A program made the position numbers and the translations under genes. Positions 52,879 through 61,331 of a stretch of DNA of 64,000 nucleotides are shown piece after piece. Source of the stretch: Bacillota bacterium (lineage in GTDB: Bacteria; Bacillota_I; Bacilli_A; RF39; UBA660); NCBI GenBank assembly GCA_023430885.1, contig JAEYYH010000042.1:1-64000 (forward strand), given 5' to 3'. Positions within the stretch are counted from its first letter, which is position 1, and every line of letters starts with the position of its first letter. Under the pieces are notes generated by a model. The model was given only the letters and a program-made list of their open reading frames with translations. It had not been told where the DNA came from and searched no databases.

Positions 52879-53493
52879 CTATTTATTTAGAGCCTCTTTT
52901 ATTTTAAATTTAATTCGCTGAATAGCATTATCTATTTGTTTTTTATCCTTGTCAAGAATTTCTGATATTTCTATATAAGTGAAACCACTTATTTTAAGTT
53001 CAAAAACTTGCATTTCAAAATTAGTAAGTACCCTACTTACTCTTTCGATAAGTTCGGTACTATTTTCATAATCAAACATTATACTTTCTGGATTATAGCT
53101 GTTATCAACAAGCATAGCATCAACAGTTTTTACACTAGTAGCATCATCATCATAAGCTTCAAAAGAAACTGATTCATTAAGAAGTTTATGTTTCTGTCTT
53201 TGACTAGCTATTATGGCTGTTAACTGCCTTCTTTCAATACAAGTTTTAGCATATGTATAAAAAGAAGCTTCCTTACTCTCACTAAAAGTTTCAATAGCCT
53301 TAGATAGCCCTAACATACCCTCTTGAATAAGGTCATTAAGTTCTAATCCATTATAATTACAATATTTTAAAAGTCTTCTAGCATTTTTTTCTATTAATGG
53401 TTTATATTTATCATAAAGTATTGTACTTGCTTCTTCATTGTTATCTCTAACATAATATACTAATTCATAATCATTAACATCTTTATAATTCAA
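52879..53493 (-). CDS. sigH: RNA polymerase sigma factor, SigH family
   Basis: A 204-residue sigma-70 family factor of the SigH/Spo0H type. Region 2 is ELNDLIQEGMLGLSKAIETF and KEASFYTYAKTCIERRQLTA; region 4 is LTNFEMQVFELKISGFTYIE with a helix-turn-helix. The start appears to be TTG, one base after the rlmB stop, with a weak GAAGA site, so translation probably depends on rlmB coupling. Synteny (mrnC-rlmB-sigH) matches Bacillus. No sporulation gene is visible here, so its role may be competence or transition-state control. Confidence 0.85.
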   Translation of the reverse strand: MNYKDVNDYELVYYVRDNNEEASTILYDKYKPLIEKNARRLLKYCNYNGLELNDLIQEGMLGLSKAIETFSESKEASFYTYAKTCIERRQLTAIIASQRQKHKLLNESVSFEAYDDDATSVKTVDAMLVDNSYNPESIMFDYENSTELIERVSRVLTNFEMQVFELKISGFTYIEISEILDKDKKQIDNAIQRIKFKIKEALNK

Positions 53494-53494
53494 T

Positions 53495-54190
53495 TTATCT
53501 TCTTACTTTCACTGCTTCATATATAACTATACCAGCTGCTACTGAAGCATTTAAACTATTAATTTTACCATTCATAGGAATAGTTGCTATAAAATCACAA
53601 TTTTCTTTAACAATACGACTCATTCCAAAACCTTCACTACCAATTACAATACAAATTTTACCTTTATAATCTATTTTGTCATAAGGTGTACCATCCATAT
53701 CAGTGCCAACAAACCAAAAACCCTTTTTCTTAAGTTCTTTCATTGTACTTGTTATGTTTGTTATTTGAACTATTGGAACATATTTACTAGCACCAACACT
53801 AGTTCTAATAACAGTTGGAGTAACATCAACACTTCTGTTTTTTGGAATAATTATTCCATCAACGCCAGCTGCTTCACAAGTTCTTATAATTGCTCCAAAA
53901 TTATGTGGATCTTCTATATGATCAAGTATTACTATTAAACTGTCATCTTTCTTAATAATGTCATCAATATCACTATATTTAAAATCTTCAACACATAAAA
54001 TAACACCCTGATGATTTTCTTTAGTTATTTTATCAAGTTCTCTTTTATCAACATATTCAATATTGTTTGTTTTTGCACTTAATTTACTAATTATTTCATT
54101 ATCATTATAGTTTTTCATAAGATAAGCTTTTTTAACCATCTCATTACTATTTAGATATTCCTTAGCTACATTTCTTCCACATATATACAT
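53495..54190 (-). CDS. rlmB: 23S rRNA (guanosine-2251-2'-O)-methyltransferase
   Basis: A SPOUT-family methyltransferase of 231 residues. N-terminal substrate-binding domain (YICGRNVAKEYLNSN), then the knot with DPHNFGAIIRTCEAAGVDGI, VIGSEGFGMSR and SLNASVAAGI. It is 2 bp after the Mini-III fusion gene. Confidence 0.92.
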   Translation of the reverse strand: MYICGRNVAKEYLNSNEMVKKAYLMKNYNDNEIISKLSAKTNNIEYVDKRELDKITKENHQGVILCVEDFKYSDIDDIIKKDDSLIVILDHIEDPHNFGAIIRTCEAAGVDGIIIPKNRSVDVTPTVIRTSVGASKYVPIVQITNITSTMKELKKKGFWFVGTDMDGTPYDKIDYKGKICIVIGSEGFGMSRIVKENCDFIATIPMNGKINSLNASVAAGIVIYEAVKVRR

Positions 54191-54192
54191 TT

Positions 54193-54930
54193 TTATTCAC
54201 CTATTATTTCTTTTATTATCTCGTCTATACGAGTTATATTATTTTCTAAATATAAATAACCTATTAGAGTTTCAAATCCTGTTGCTTGCTTATAAGTAAC
54301 AATATCCGTATTCTTTGGAGCCTTGTGACTTTTTGCGTTTCTTCCACGTCTTATTATATCAAGTTCACTAGGCTTTAAAATATCACTATCTATAAGTTTA
54401 TTTAATAGACTTGCTTGACTCTTAGCCGAAACAAACTTTGTAGCTGCTTTTTGAAGATCATTTACTTTTATATTACCTTTATCAATCAAATGTTTTCTTA
54501 TATATACTTCATATATAGAATCACCTAAATATGCAAGTACTAGAGGGCTAAGATTTAAATATTTATCTAATTTGTTTATATCTTTAATATCTTTTTCTCT
54601 ATTTAAACCTAGTTTTAATTTTTTTATTCCTTCTAAACTTTGAATAGGAAATCCTTCATACATCACTACTTCATCCCTATTATAGTAATTAGTACTGAAA
54701 TTAATAACATTATCTATAAGATATATATTTAAACCATTTATTACTTTTTCAATATCACAATTATAATTTTTTACTAGATAATCATAATACTTCTTAGATA
54801 CAGATATATCTATGTCCTTAGTACTTTCCTTTATTCCCTGAAGTACCATAGAAGCTCCACTTATAACCATATATTCATTAATATCAAAATGATATTTATT
54901 TAATGCGTTTAATATATCTTGTCTATTCAT
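54193..54930 (-). CDS. mrnC: Nucleotidyltransferase-like domain fused to Mini-ribonuclease III
   Basis: A 245-residue fusion. The C-terminal half (from ~125) is Mini-III, the 23S rRNA maturation nuclease: LVLAYLGDSIYEVYIRKHLI, GRNAKSHKAP and FETLIGYLYLENN with its acidic residues. Known Mini-III proteins are only ~130-145 residues. The first ~120 residues form a separate domain with a nucleotidyltransferase signature: ISGASMVLQG followed after a short gap by DIDISV, and the closing LEGIKKLKLGLNREKDIKDI helix typical of MNT/AbiEii-type folds. It may add nucleotides to, or recognise, an RNA. No cysS lies upstream, unlike Bacillus. Confidence 0.82.
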   Translation of the reverse strand: MNRQDILNALNKYHFDINEYMVISGASMVLQGIKESTKDIDISVSKKYYDYLVKNYNCDIEKVINGLNIYLIDNVINFSTNYYNRDEVVMYEGFPIQSLEGIKKLKLGLNREKDIKDINKLDKYLNLSPLVLAYLGDSIYEVYIRKHLIDKGNIKVNDLQKAATKFVSAKSQASLLNKLIDSDILKPSELDIIRRGRNAKSHKAPKNTDIVTYKQATGFETLIGYLYLENNITRIDEIIKEIIGE

Positions 54931-54938
54931 ATAATCGC

Positions 54939-55199
54939 CTACTTCAATCTACTTATTTTATCTTCAATTTTTTTGATTTTTTGATTGCTTTTCTCTATTG
55001 CTTCATTTCTTTCTTTCATATAATTATCATTTTTATCAAATCTAACCGTTTCCAAAATTGATTTACCGCTTGTGTTAGTATATGGTTCTTTTGATATTGG
55101 GAATCTAGCTGATTCTAAAATACTTTTTGGAGCTTCTTTGTGAGCTTTCTTTAGTTGTATACGATATAAAATTAATCTTAATTTATTATATACTTTCAT
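54939..55199 (-). CDS. Small basic protein of unknown function (86 residues)
   Basis: A Lys/Arg-rich protein with MKVYNKLRLILYRIQLKKAH and a duplicated motif: APKSILESARFPISKEPYTN and TSGKSILETVRFDKNDNYMK share SILExxRF. The start is taken as ATG 55199, nine bases after AGGA; another ATG two codons earlier is too close to it. It overlaps the end of rbgA by 14 bp. Function unknown. Confidence 0.6.
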   Translation of the reverse strand: MKVYNKLRLILYRIQLKKAHKEAPKSILESARFPISKEPYTNTSGKSILETVRFDKNDNYMKERNEAIEKSNQKIKKIEDKISRLK

Positions 55200-56082
55200 A
55201 ATCATTAATCCTATCAAATGTAATGTTTTTTAAAGTCCCATTTTTAATTTCACTAATTATTATAGATATTACTTTATCATAATCTATTTCTCCGCCTTTA
55301 ATAAGGCATCCTCTTTTTTTACCAATAACATCTAAAGTTAAAATAAAATCGTCTTCAACATGATCAATACTATATCTATCAAATAAAACCTTTGGGTAAT
55401 ACTCTTCAAGCGTTTTTAGAACATATTCTACTACATCATATAAAGGAAGGACTTCTTCTTTTATAGCAGTTAAACTTGCTAAGTTAAAAGCAACTTTTTC
55501 CTCATCTAACTTTGGCCATAAAATACCCGGTGAATCTAAAAGTTCAAAGTTTTCATTAATCCTAATCCAATCAAGTTGTTTAGTCACACCCGGTTTATTA
55601 GCAACATTAGTAGCATTTCTACCAACTAATCTATTTATAAGGGTTGATTTTCCTACATTTGGGATACCAACTATAAGAATTCTTGTTCTTCTTTGAATCA
55701 TGCCTTTATTCTCATCTTTTTGATATTTAGATTCCATTAATTCTTCAGTAATTTTTATAAGTTTTTTCATATCAGGATTATGTTCTAAATCCATAAGAAT
55801 AACTTTATAACCTTTATTTTCATAATAAGATATCCATTTTTTTGTTTCAGACATATCACATAAATCAGCTTTTGTCATAACCATTATTCTAGGTTTGTTT
55901 TGAATAAAATTATCCAAATCTTTTATTTTAGAAGAATAAGGCATGCGAGCATCTACTACCTCATATACTACATCAATTAAGTTTATTTTTTCTCCTATAA
56001 GTCTTTTTGTTTTTGCCATATGACCTGGGTACCAGTTAATATTAATATTGGGATAAAGTTTTTCTTCATTATTCTTTGCCAT
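55186..56082 (-). CDS. rbgA: Ribosome biogenesis GTPase RbgA (YlqF)
   Basis: A circularly permuted GTPase that helps assemble the large subunit, 298 residues. Motif order G4 (MTKADL), G1 (GIPNVGKSTLINRL), G3 (DSPG) proves the permutation. INWYPGHMAKTKRLI is the YlqF start. ATG 56082 follows AAAGGAGCG. It lies near lepB and rplS as in B. subtilis. Confidence 0.94.
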   Translation of the reverse strand: MAKNNEEKLYPNININWYPGHMAKTKRLIGEKINLIDVVYEVVDARMPYSSKIKDLDNFIQNKPRIMVMTKADLCDMSETKKWISYYENKGYKVILMDLEHNPDMKKLIKITEELMESKYQKDENKGMIQRRTRILIVGIPNVGKSTLINRLVGRNATNVANKPGVTKQLDWIRINENFELLDSPGILWPKLDEEKVAFNLASLTAIKEEVLPLYDVVEYVLKTLEEYYPKVLFDRYSIDHVEDDFILTLDVIGKKRGCLIKGGEIDYDKVISIIISEIKNGTLKNITFDRINDYESI

Positions 56083-56125
56083 TAAAATCGCTCCTTTCTC
56101 ATTATAATTCATTAATACTTTTTAA

Positions 56126-56872
56126 TTATTTGCTTAATATTCTTTCTAAGCTACTAACATCTAACAAATTTACTGTCTCAAATTTTCCTTTATAAAATAC
56201 ACCAAAATTATTAAAAACGCATGGTAAATCTTTTGCTTGTTGCAGTGTATTTATTTTAATTAAAGATAAAGGAATATCTTTAATTTCACAATAGTTCTTT
56301 ATCATCTCGATATTTTGATAAATATATGGACATTGCATATCATAATAGATTGTTAAAATTTTACTTTCAATTTCTTGTCTTTTAGCATTTTCTCTAAACT
56401 TAGGTGTAGTACCATCTAATGAAAGAGCAAGTAACTCATATCCATTATCAGTCGTATCAACAACTTCAAAACCAAATTTTTTCACAAATGATTGATCAGA
56501 CAACCAATGTTTTTGCTTTTTTGACCCAAGCATGCAGATACCAGATTTACCATTTTTTCTTGCCTCTGCTAAGCAATACTCAATTAGTGATTTTCCATAT
56601 CCTTTTCCTTTATAACTACCATATACCCATAAACAATAAATATAATAATAATTATCACCAGATATTGGAACCCAAGCTAGTTCAAGAGGAGCATACTCTA
56701 TAAAAACAGTTGCTTTTTCATTTAATTTTCTAAAGACATGGCCTTCATTAAGTCGCTCTAAAAGCCACTGACGCTTTGCATCAATACCTTTATGTGGTTT
56801 ACTACGTATAATACAACATAAATGCTCATTGGCAAGATTTTCTGATGTTAAATTAATAAAATTATCACACAT
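56126..56872 (-). CDS. GNAT acetyltransferase with C-terminal thioredoxin-like domain (YoaP family)
   Basis: A 248-residue protein. Residues 1-165 are a GNAT N-acetyltransferase, with the acetyl-CoA loop GSYKGKGYGKSLIEYCL. The last ~80 residues, ILTIYYDMQCPYIYQNIEMI and LPCVFNNFGVFYKGKF, form the thioredoxin-like tail of YoaP proteins; CPYI replaces a CxxC motif. The substrate is unknown. It has its own promoter (TTATAAT about 60 bp upstream). Confidence 0.82.
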   Translation of the reverse strand: MCDNFINLTSENLANEHLCCIIRSKPHKGIDAKRQWLLERLNEGHVFRKLNEKATVFIEYAPLELAWVPISGDNYYYIYCLWVYGSYKGKGYGKSLIEYCLAEARKNGKSGICMLGSKKQKHWLSDQSFVKKFGFEVVDTTDNGYELLALSLDGTTPKFRENAKRQEIESKILTIYYDMQCPYIYQNIEMIKNYCEIKDIPLSLIKINTLQQAKDLPCVFNNFGVFYKGKFETVNLLDVSSLERILSK

Positions 56873-57020
56873 ATTCTTATATTTCTCCTATAACTTAGTT
56901 TAAATTTGAAATGCTAATAGTCCCCTAATTCATTATAACATAGTTTCTTTTAATTAAAAAAAGAGTATTTTGTTAAATCGTTCATATTATAAAGCAATTT
57001 TTGGAGTTTGTCTATGCAAA

Positions 57021-57046
57021 AAGAAAAAATAGAACTATTCTATTTT
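57021..57046 (-). terminator. Terminator after lepB
   Basis: AATAGAA-TAG-TTCTATT followed by TTTTCTTTTT on the minus strand; it overlaps the lepB stop. Confidence 0.7.
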
Positions 57047-57525
57047 TCAAATGTTCCAAATGGCCATAAACTAAAGTTTGTTACTCCATTTATATCATCT
57101 TCGTTAATTAAGCCTATAGTACGGCTATCAATAGAGTTTTTACGATTATCGCCCATTACTAAATAATAGCCTTCTGGAATGCTTCCTGTAATAAGTTCAC
57201 TGCTTTTAAAGTCACTAGTAATTGATGAAAATTCATCTTCAGTTTTGTTACCATCTATATAAAGAATACCGTCTTTGTATTCCACAATTTCACCCGGTAA
57301 ACCGATAACTCTTTTAATTAACTTTTCATTTTTATAATCTAAAACAACAATGTCATATCTCTTATATGAACTATCATATTTTTTTAGTAGTAATAGTTCA
57401 TTATTTTTTAAAGTTGGATACATTGAAGAACCATTTACTAATACTGGAGTTGCTATAAATGTTCTAATAAGCACAACAACTATAATAATAACTATATAAG
57501 GAATAATTTCTTTTAATATTTTCAT
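57040..57525 (-). CDS. lepB: Signal peptidase I
   Basis: A membrane-bound peptidase that removes signal peptides of secreted proteins. The 161 residues have one N-terminal membrane helix, the Ser box VNGSSMYPTLKNNE, the Lys box LIKRVIGLPGE and the C-terminal box VMGDNRKNSIDSR. The short form is typical of Gram-positives. Follows rplS by 78 bp with a terminator between. Confidence 0.94.
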   Translation of the reverse strand: MKILKEIIPYIVIIIVVVLIRTFIATPVLVNGSSMYPTLKNNELLLLKKYDSSYKRYDIVVLDYKNEKLIKRVIGLPGEIVEYKDGILYIDGNKTEDEFSSITSDFKSSELITGSIPEGYYLVMGDNRKNSIDSRTIGLINEDDINGVTNFSLWPFGTFEK

Positions 57526-57581
57526 AACTCACCTATCTATTAATATATATTATACTACAAAAAATTAAATATTAATAAAGA

Positions 57582-57606
57582 AAAAAAATAAGACTTAAAA
57601 GTCTTA
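57582..57606 (-). terminator. Terminator after rplS
   Basis: ATAAGAC-TTTTAA-GTCTTAT followed by seven Ts on the minus strand; overlaps the rplS stop. Confidence 0.8.
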
Positions 57607-57942
57607 TCTTCTTTCTTTGATTTTTGGTTGTTTTAGTAAAGTTCTTAAGTAATTTAATTTTGCTCTTCTAACTCTACCTTTTCTTGTAACTGTTACTTTA
57701 TCTATTGAAGGTGAATTAACTGGAAAAGTTCTTTCTACTCCAACACCTTGAGATAATTTTCTAACAGTAAAAGTTTTACCGATACCACTATTTTTAATAG
57801 CAATTACGATACCTTCAAAATCTTGAACACGTTCTCTTTTACCTTCAACAATTTTAACACCAACAACAACTGTATCTCCAACACGGAATTCAGGCATGTC
57901 AGTTCTAATTTGTTTTGCAGTAATCTTATCAATTATGTTCAT
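57604..57942 (-). CDS. rplS: Ribosomal protein bL19
   Basis: A 50S interface protein of 112 residues. FRVGDTVVVGVKIVEGKRER and VERTFPVNSPSIDKV are typical. The start is ATG 57942, nine bases after GGAG; an in-frame GTG two codons earlier is too near that site. Confidence 0.96.
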   Translation of the reverse strand: MNIIDKITAKQIRTDMPEFRVGDTVVVGVKIVEGKRERVQDFEGIVIAIKNSGIGKTFTVRKLSQGVGVERTFPVNSPSIDKVTVTRKGRVRRAKLNYLRTLLKQPKIKERR

Positions 57943-58015
57943 CGTCACACACTCCTTCTTGTTTTTTATATAATCATAACATTATAATCATGTATAAGTA
58001 GCGGATTACGCAATT
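57943..58015 (-). ncRNA. Putative L19 leader upstream of rplS
   Basis: A ~70-base leader containing GCGTAATCCGCTACTTATACA before the ribosome binding site. Firmicutes often carry an autoregulatory L19 leader at this position; the assignment here rests on position and this short element, and the covariance model was not run. Confidence 0.45.
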
Positions 58016-58016
58016 G

Positions 58017-58045
58017 ATTGTATCATAAATAAAAATATTTGACAA
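58017..58045 (-). promoter_or_regulatory. Promoter of rplS
   Basis: TTGTCA and TACAAT with a 17-bp spacer on the minus strand. Confidence 0.7.
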
Positions 58046-58153
58046 GCATTTTTATTTAATATTTATAGAAATAAAAGAAGAAGTTATCTTCTTTTCAGAC
58101 TGTTGATAAAATCAAGTATTAACTTCTAAATTAAATAAATTGTAATTTTAAGT

Positions 58154-58663
58154 CTAATGCTTTTTTTGCATTAAAATAATTCCAACTATTGAACTAATAA
58201 AAATAATCGGTGCTATTCTAACAAATAACCATTCAAACGAATGAAAGGCAACCCCTAAAACAGCATTTTCAGGATTGCTATAATCCCAACTCAAATATGG
58301 ACTATTTAATAAGAATAGAATTACAAAAATTATTACTATAATTATGCACATAATTATTAGTAATCTTTGTATAATCTTCCTTTTCAATTTTTGTCTTTTT
58401 GAAAGTTGAAAATTTATTATTTCTAATTTTTCAGAAATTACTTTTAGATCATCAACCTTAGTTTCAGAAATAGTTTCTCCAAGCAAAGTGCTTACAGAAG
58501 TTTCAAGTACTTTTGATAAAGAGATTAACATTTCGGAATCTGGAACAGATAACCCTTGTTCCCATTTGGATATTGTCTGTCTTACAACATTCAGTTTAAT
58601 ACTAAGTTCTTCTTGTGAAAGTCCTTTTTGTTTTCTTATTGTCTTAATATTTTCTTTTAACAT
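58154..58663 (-). CDS. XRE-family regulator with C-terminal membrane segments
   Basis: A 169-residue protein. The N-terminal Cro/CI helix-turn-helix is MLKENIKTIRKQKGLSQEEL then VVRQTISKWEQGLSVPDSEM. A short linker leads to two hydrophobic segments (LLIIMCIIIVIIFVILFLLN and IAPIIFISSIVGIILMQKK). Such membrane-tethered XRE proteins are common in Firmicutes; their signals are mostly unknown. It is the only gene between the inverted ends at 58096 and 58896. Ribosome binding site AAAGGAGG. Confidence 0.82.
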   Translation of the reverse strand: MLKENIKTIRKQKGLSQEELSIKLNVVRQTISKWEQGLSVPDSEMLISLSKVLETSVSTLLGETISETKVDDLKVISEKLEIINFQLSKRQKLKRKIIQRLLIIMCIIIVIIFVILFLLNSPYLSWDYSNPENAVLGVAFHSFEWLFVRIAPIIFISSIVGIILMQKKH

Positions 58664-58692
58664 TTTGGCACTTTCCTCCTTTCATTAAACCC

Positions 58693-58725
58693 ATTGTATA
58701 ATGAATAAGGCGTTGCTACAAGCAA
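58693..58725 (-). promoter_or_regulatory. Promoter and candidate operator of the XRE gene
   Basis: TTGTAG and TACAAT with a 17-bp spacer on the minus strand. The inverted repeat TTGCT-TGT-AGCAA overlaps the -35 box, a likely site for autoregulation. The 241 bp upstream of the gene hold nothing else recognisable apart from the element end. Confidence 0.6.
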
Positions 58726-58904
58726 TGCATATTAACATTCAAAATTTATAATCAAAAAATACTATTAAATATATTAGTTAAAGCAACACAAATCACTTTT
58801 TATTTAAATAATATACTATCTGAATTTTATCACGAATTCGATTCTCTAACAACTCATTGTATAAAAAAAGTGACTGCCGACATTGTCAACAGTCTGAGAA
58901 GAAG

Positions 58905-59360
58905 TTATCTTCTTCTTGTTTCAGTTATTTCTTTTTCTTCAGGTTCTTTATAATAAATTATTTTATTTTTTAATTCTTGCTCTAGTAATTCTATCTTTTG
59001 AAGTAAAAGCATAGCATATTTTTCATCAAGATATTGTTTATATTTATATCTAACTGTTTCTTTGTATCTAGTTAAATCGTTTAGGGCCGCTCTTAAACCA
59101 GTTATGTCAGTATCACTGTCATCAGAATCTATAATACTTATAATAAATCTTAAATATGTTTCAAGTTTTTTCTTTATTTTTCTTTTTAACACCTTTTCAA
59201 CAAAAGTTGGATTTATCATAACCATACGTTTTACTGTAACACCAACATATGAAATATTGTTTACTGGTCTAAAATGAAAGCCATCTAATTTTTTATAATC
59301 AATTTTTTTAATATCATGAAAGCGATAATTCTTCATCAATATGTATGTTTGTCCCTTCAT
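58905..59360 (-). CDS. Unknown basic protein in the trmD-rimM unit (151 residues)
   Basis: No family recognised. Starts MKGQTYILMKNYRFHDIKKI with GGGGATGATATT upstream. It contains SYVGVTVKRMVMINPTFVEK, a Lys-rich segment and a C-terminal coiled-coil-like stretch (DEKYAMLLLQKIELLEQELK). It follows trmD by 4 bp, so it may assist tRNA or ribosome maturation; this is context inference. Its 3' end is the right boundary of the putative element. Confidence 0.65.
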   Translation of the reverse strand: MKGQTYILMKNYRFHDIKKIDYKKLDGFHFRPVNNISYVGVTVKRMVMINPTFVEKVLKRKIKKKLETYLRFIISIIDSDDSDTDITGLRAALNDLTRYKETVRYKYKQYLDEKYAMLLLQKIELLEQELKNKIIYYKEPEEKEITETRRR

Positions 59361-59364
59361 AATA

Positions 59365-60036
59365 TCATCCCCTTTTTTCTAATAAATCTGGTCTACGCTC
59401 TTTAGTTTTCTCTAATTGCTTTTCATATCTCCATTTTCGTATGTTTTCATGATGTCCTGATAAAAGAACATCAGGAACTATCATTCCTCTAAAATCTACT
59501 GGTCTAGTATAAACAGGGTAATCTAGCAAATCATCATTGAATGAATCATTAATATGCGATTCTTCTTCAATAACTCCATCTAGTAATCTCACAATACTAT
59601 CAGTTATTGCCATGCTAGGTATCTCTCCACCTGTTAATACATAATCGCCTATACTTATTTCAAAATTAGCAAGGCTTCTTATACGCTCATCAAAGCCCTC
59701 GTAATGACCACATATTATAATCAAATGTGACTCTTTTGTCAAGGTGTAAGCTTGTTTTTGTGTATATGGAATTCCTTGTGGAGTCATTAAAAGAACTTTG
59801 CTATTAGCAGTCCTTAAAGCCTCTACTGCATCAAATATAGGCTGTGGCATAAGAACCATTCCAGCACCACCACCAAAACCATAATCATCTACTTTTTTAT
59901 GTGGATCTTTTGAATATTCTCTTATATCATAAATATTTATTTCCACTTTATTATTTAAAGTTGCTCTTTTAATAATAGACTCAGATAAAAAGCCATCAAA
60001 CATATGTGGAAATAAAGTTAATATATCAATCTTCAT
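59365..60036 (-). CDS. trmD: tRNA (guanine-37-N1)-methyltransferase
   Basis: A SPOUT enzyme forming m1G37, which prevents frameshifting. The 223 residues start MKIDILTLFPHMFDGFLSES and contain YGFGGGAGMVLMPQPIFDAV, IICGHYEGFDERIRS and the trefoil-knot ISIGDYVLTGGEIPSMAI. Overlaps rimM by 11 bp. Confidence 0.96.
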   Translation of the reverse strand: MKIDILTLFPHMFDGFLSESIIKRATLNNKVEINIYDIREYSKDPHKKVDDYGFGGGAGMVLMPQPIFDAVEALRTANSKVLLMTPQGIPYTQKQAYTLTKESHLIIICGHYEGFDERIRSLANFEISIGDYVLTGGEIPSMAITDSIVRLLDGVIEEESHINDSFNDDLLDYPVYTRPVDFRGMIVPDVLLSGHHENIRKWRYEKQLEKTKERRPDLLEKRG

Positions 60037-60523
60037 TAATTAAACCCTCTATTAGCTTAACATCAACTTTTTTATTATCCACATCAACATTAATAATAAA
60101 CTCATCTATGAAAGGAATCATAAATTCTTTATCTTTATCATTTTTAATTACTAATATTGGATGAGCATGACTTTTTATAATTGAATCAACTACACCTATT
60201 TTTTTATCATCTGAATATACATTTAGACCAATTACATCTTCATAAAGAATTCCATCAAAATTATGTTCCTCTCTTATAATATATACTTTTTTACCCTTAT
60301 ACTTTAGAACATCATTTATATCATTAATACCATCAAAAGTAACCATATCATAATTTTTATGTACTCTATAGCTATTTATTACTTCTTTGTCTTTATAATT
60401 TCCGATATATAAAAAACTTCCTTTTTTAAAAACTTCGTCTTTAAATTTGAAATCTGATATAATTCTAACTTCACCTTTTATACCATGAGTATTAACTATT
60501 TCACCTAAATATAAATATTCCAT
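60026..60523 (-). CDS. rimM: Ribosome maturation factor RimM
   Basis: A 30S maturation factor, 165 residues. N-terminal beta barrel with YLYLGEIVNTHGIKGEVRII and C-terminal PRC-like domain (VIGLNVYSDDKKIGVVDSII, then MIPFIDEFI). Upstream of trmD as usual. In Bacillus rpsP and khpA precede it; here a TrmH-type gene does. Confidence 0.94.
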   Translation of the reverse strand: MEYLYLGEIVNTHGIKGEVRIISDFKFKDEVFKKGSFLYIGNYKDKEVINSYRVHKNYDMVTFDGINDINDVLKYKGKKVYIIREEHNFDGILYEDVIGLNVYSDDKKIGVVDSIIKSHAHPILVIKNDKDKEFMIPFIDEFIINVDVDNKKVDVKLIEGLINED

Positions 60524-60530
60524 ATAACAC

Positions 60531-61256
60531 CTACTTATCTAATTCATAAAGAATAATTGAGGTAGCAACAGCAACATTTAAACTTTCGCAGTTCTTATTC
60601 ATATTTATATATAAATATTTATCACACATATCGAGAATTTCTTTTCTTACGCCCTTACCCTCATTACCCATTATGATAACTTGTTTTTCATCTTTACTTA
60701 CCTGTTGTAGTTCTTCGCCACCATCTACTTTAGTACCATATATAGTGTAATTTTCTAAACTATCAAGAATTTCCTTTATGTCTCCTATTACTATATTACT
60801 ATTAAAAAGCATTCCTTGACTAGCGCGAATGACCTTAGAATTATATAAATCTACACAGCATTCGCTTAATATAATAGTACTAACGTTAAAAGCTACACTT
60901 GATCTAATTATGGTACCCAAGTTACCTGGATCTTGAACATTATCAAGAACTAGTATTTTATTACCTTTAATTATGCCGCTTTTTTTATTACAAACACCTA
61001 ATACCTTGTTTGGAGTATCAAGTTCACTTAAAAAGCGCATTACTTTATGATTACAAGTAATTGTTTCAACACCGTAATCTTTCTCTAAAGTAACATCTTC
61101 GCCTTTTATGACTAGTTTTAGAAGTCCTGTTTTATAAGCCTCTTCAACTAAGTGTTCACCCTCTACTATAAAAGTCTCAGTTATATCACGAAACTTTTTA
61201 GTTTGTAATTTGTGGATATCTTTTATTCTATCATTATCGACTGAAGTATAAATCAT
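60531..61256 (-). CDS. TrmH family RNA 2'-O-methyltransferase
   Basis: A SPOUT methyltransferase of 241 residues with an N-terminal rRNA-binding part (RDITETFIVEGEHLVEEAYK). Knot motifs: DPGNLGTIIRSSVAFNVSTI, IIMGNEGKGVRKEI, ESLNVAVATSIILYEL. It is the second such enzyme in the window (the other is rlmB); the target could be 23S rRNA. Seven bases before rimM, so part of the same unit. Confidence 0.88.
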   Translation of the reverse strand: MIYTSVDNDRIKDIHKLQTKKFRDITETFIVEGEHLVEEAYKTGLLKLVIKGEDVTLEKDYGVETITCNHKVMRFLSELDTPNKVLGVCNKKSGIIKGNKILVLDNVQDPGNLGTIIRSSVAFNVSTIILSECCVDLYNSKVIRASQGMLFNSNIVIGDIKEILDSLENYTIYGTKVDGGEELQQVSKDEKQVIIMGNEGKGVRKEILDMCDKYLYINMNKNCESLNVAVATSIILYELDK

Positions 61257-61301
61257 ATAATCACCTACAAATTTATTTTATCACATTTTGCTATTATAAA
61301 A

Positions 61302-61325
61302 AAGAAAAAACATGATTAATCATGT
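61302..61325 (-). terminator. Terminator after the zinc-ribbon gene
   Basis: Perfect palindrome ACATGATTAATCATGT followed by TTTTTC on the minus strand. Confidence 0.75.
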
Positions 61326-61331
61326 CTTATT

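Larger units (their letters stand above)
58076..58914. mobile_element. Candidate small mobile unit carrying an XRE regulator
   Basis: An 18-bp direct repeat, AGAAGAAGTTATCTTCTT, occurs at 58076-58093 and 58897-58914. Just inside it are inverted ends CAGACTGTTGA (58096-58106) and TCAACAGTCTG (58886-58896). The ~800 bp between contain only the XRE gene and its promoter. The left copy of the direct repeat is followed by a T-run and looks like the native terminator of the gene at 58905, while the right copy overlaps that gene's end. This fits an insertion with target duplication. No transposase is present. Confidence 0.6.

Noticed and set aside
52879..53493. SigH as evidence of endospore formation
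   Set aside because: SigH also serves competence and growth transitions, and no dedicated sporulation gene is visible; ylbD alone is not enough.
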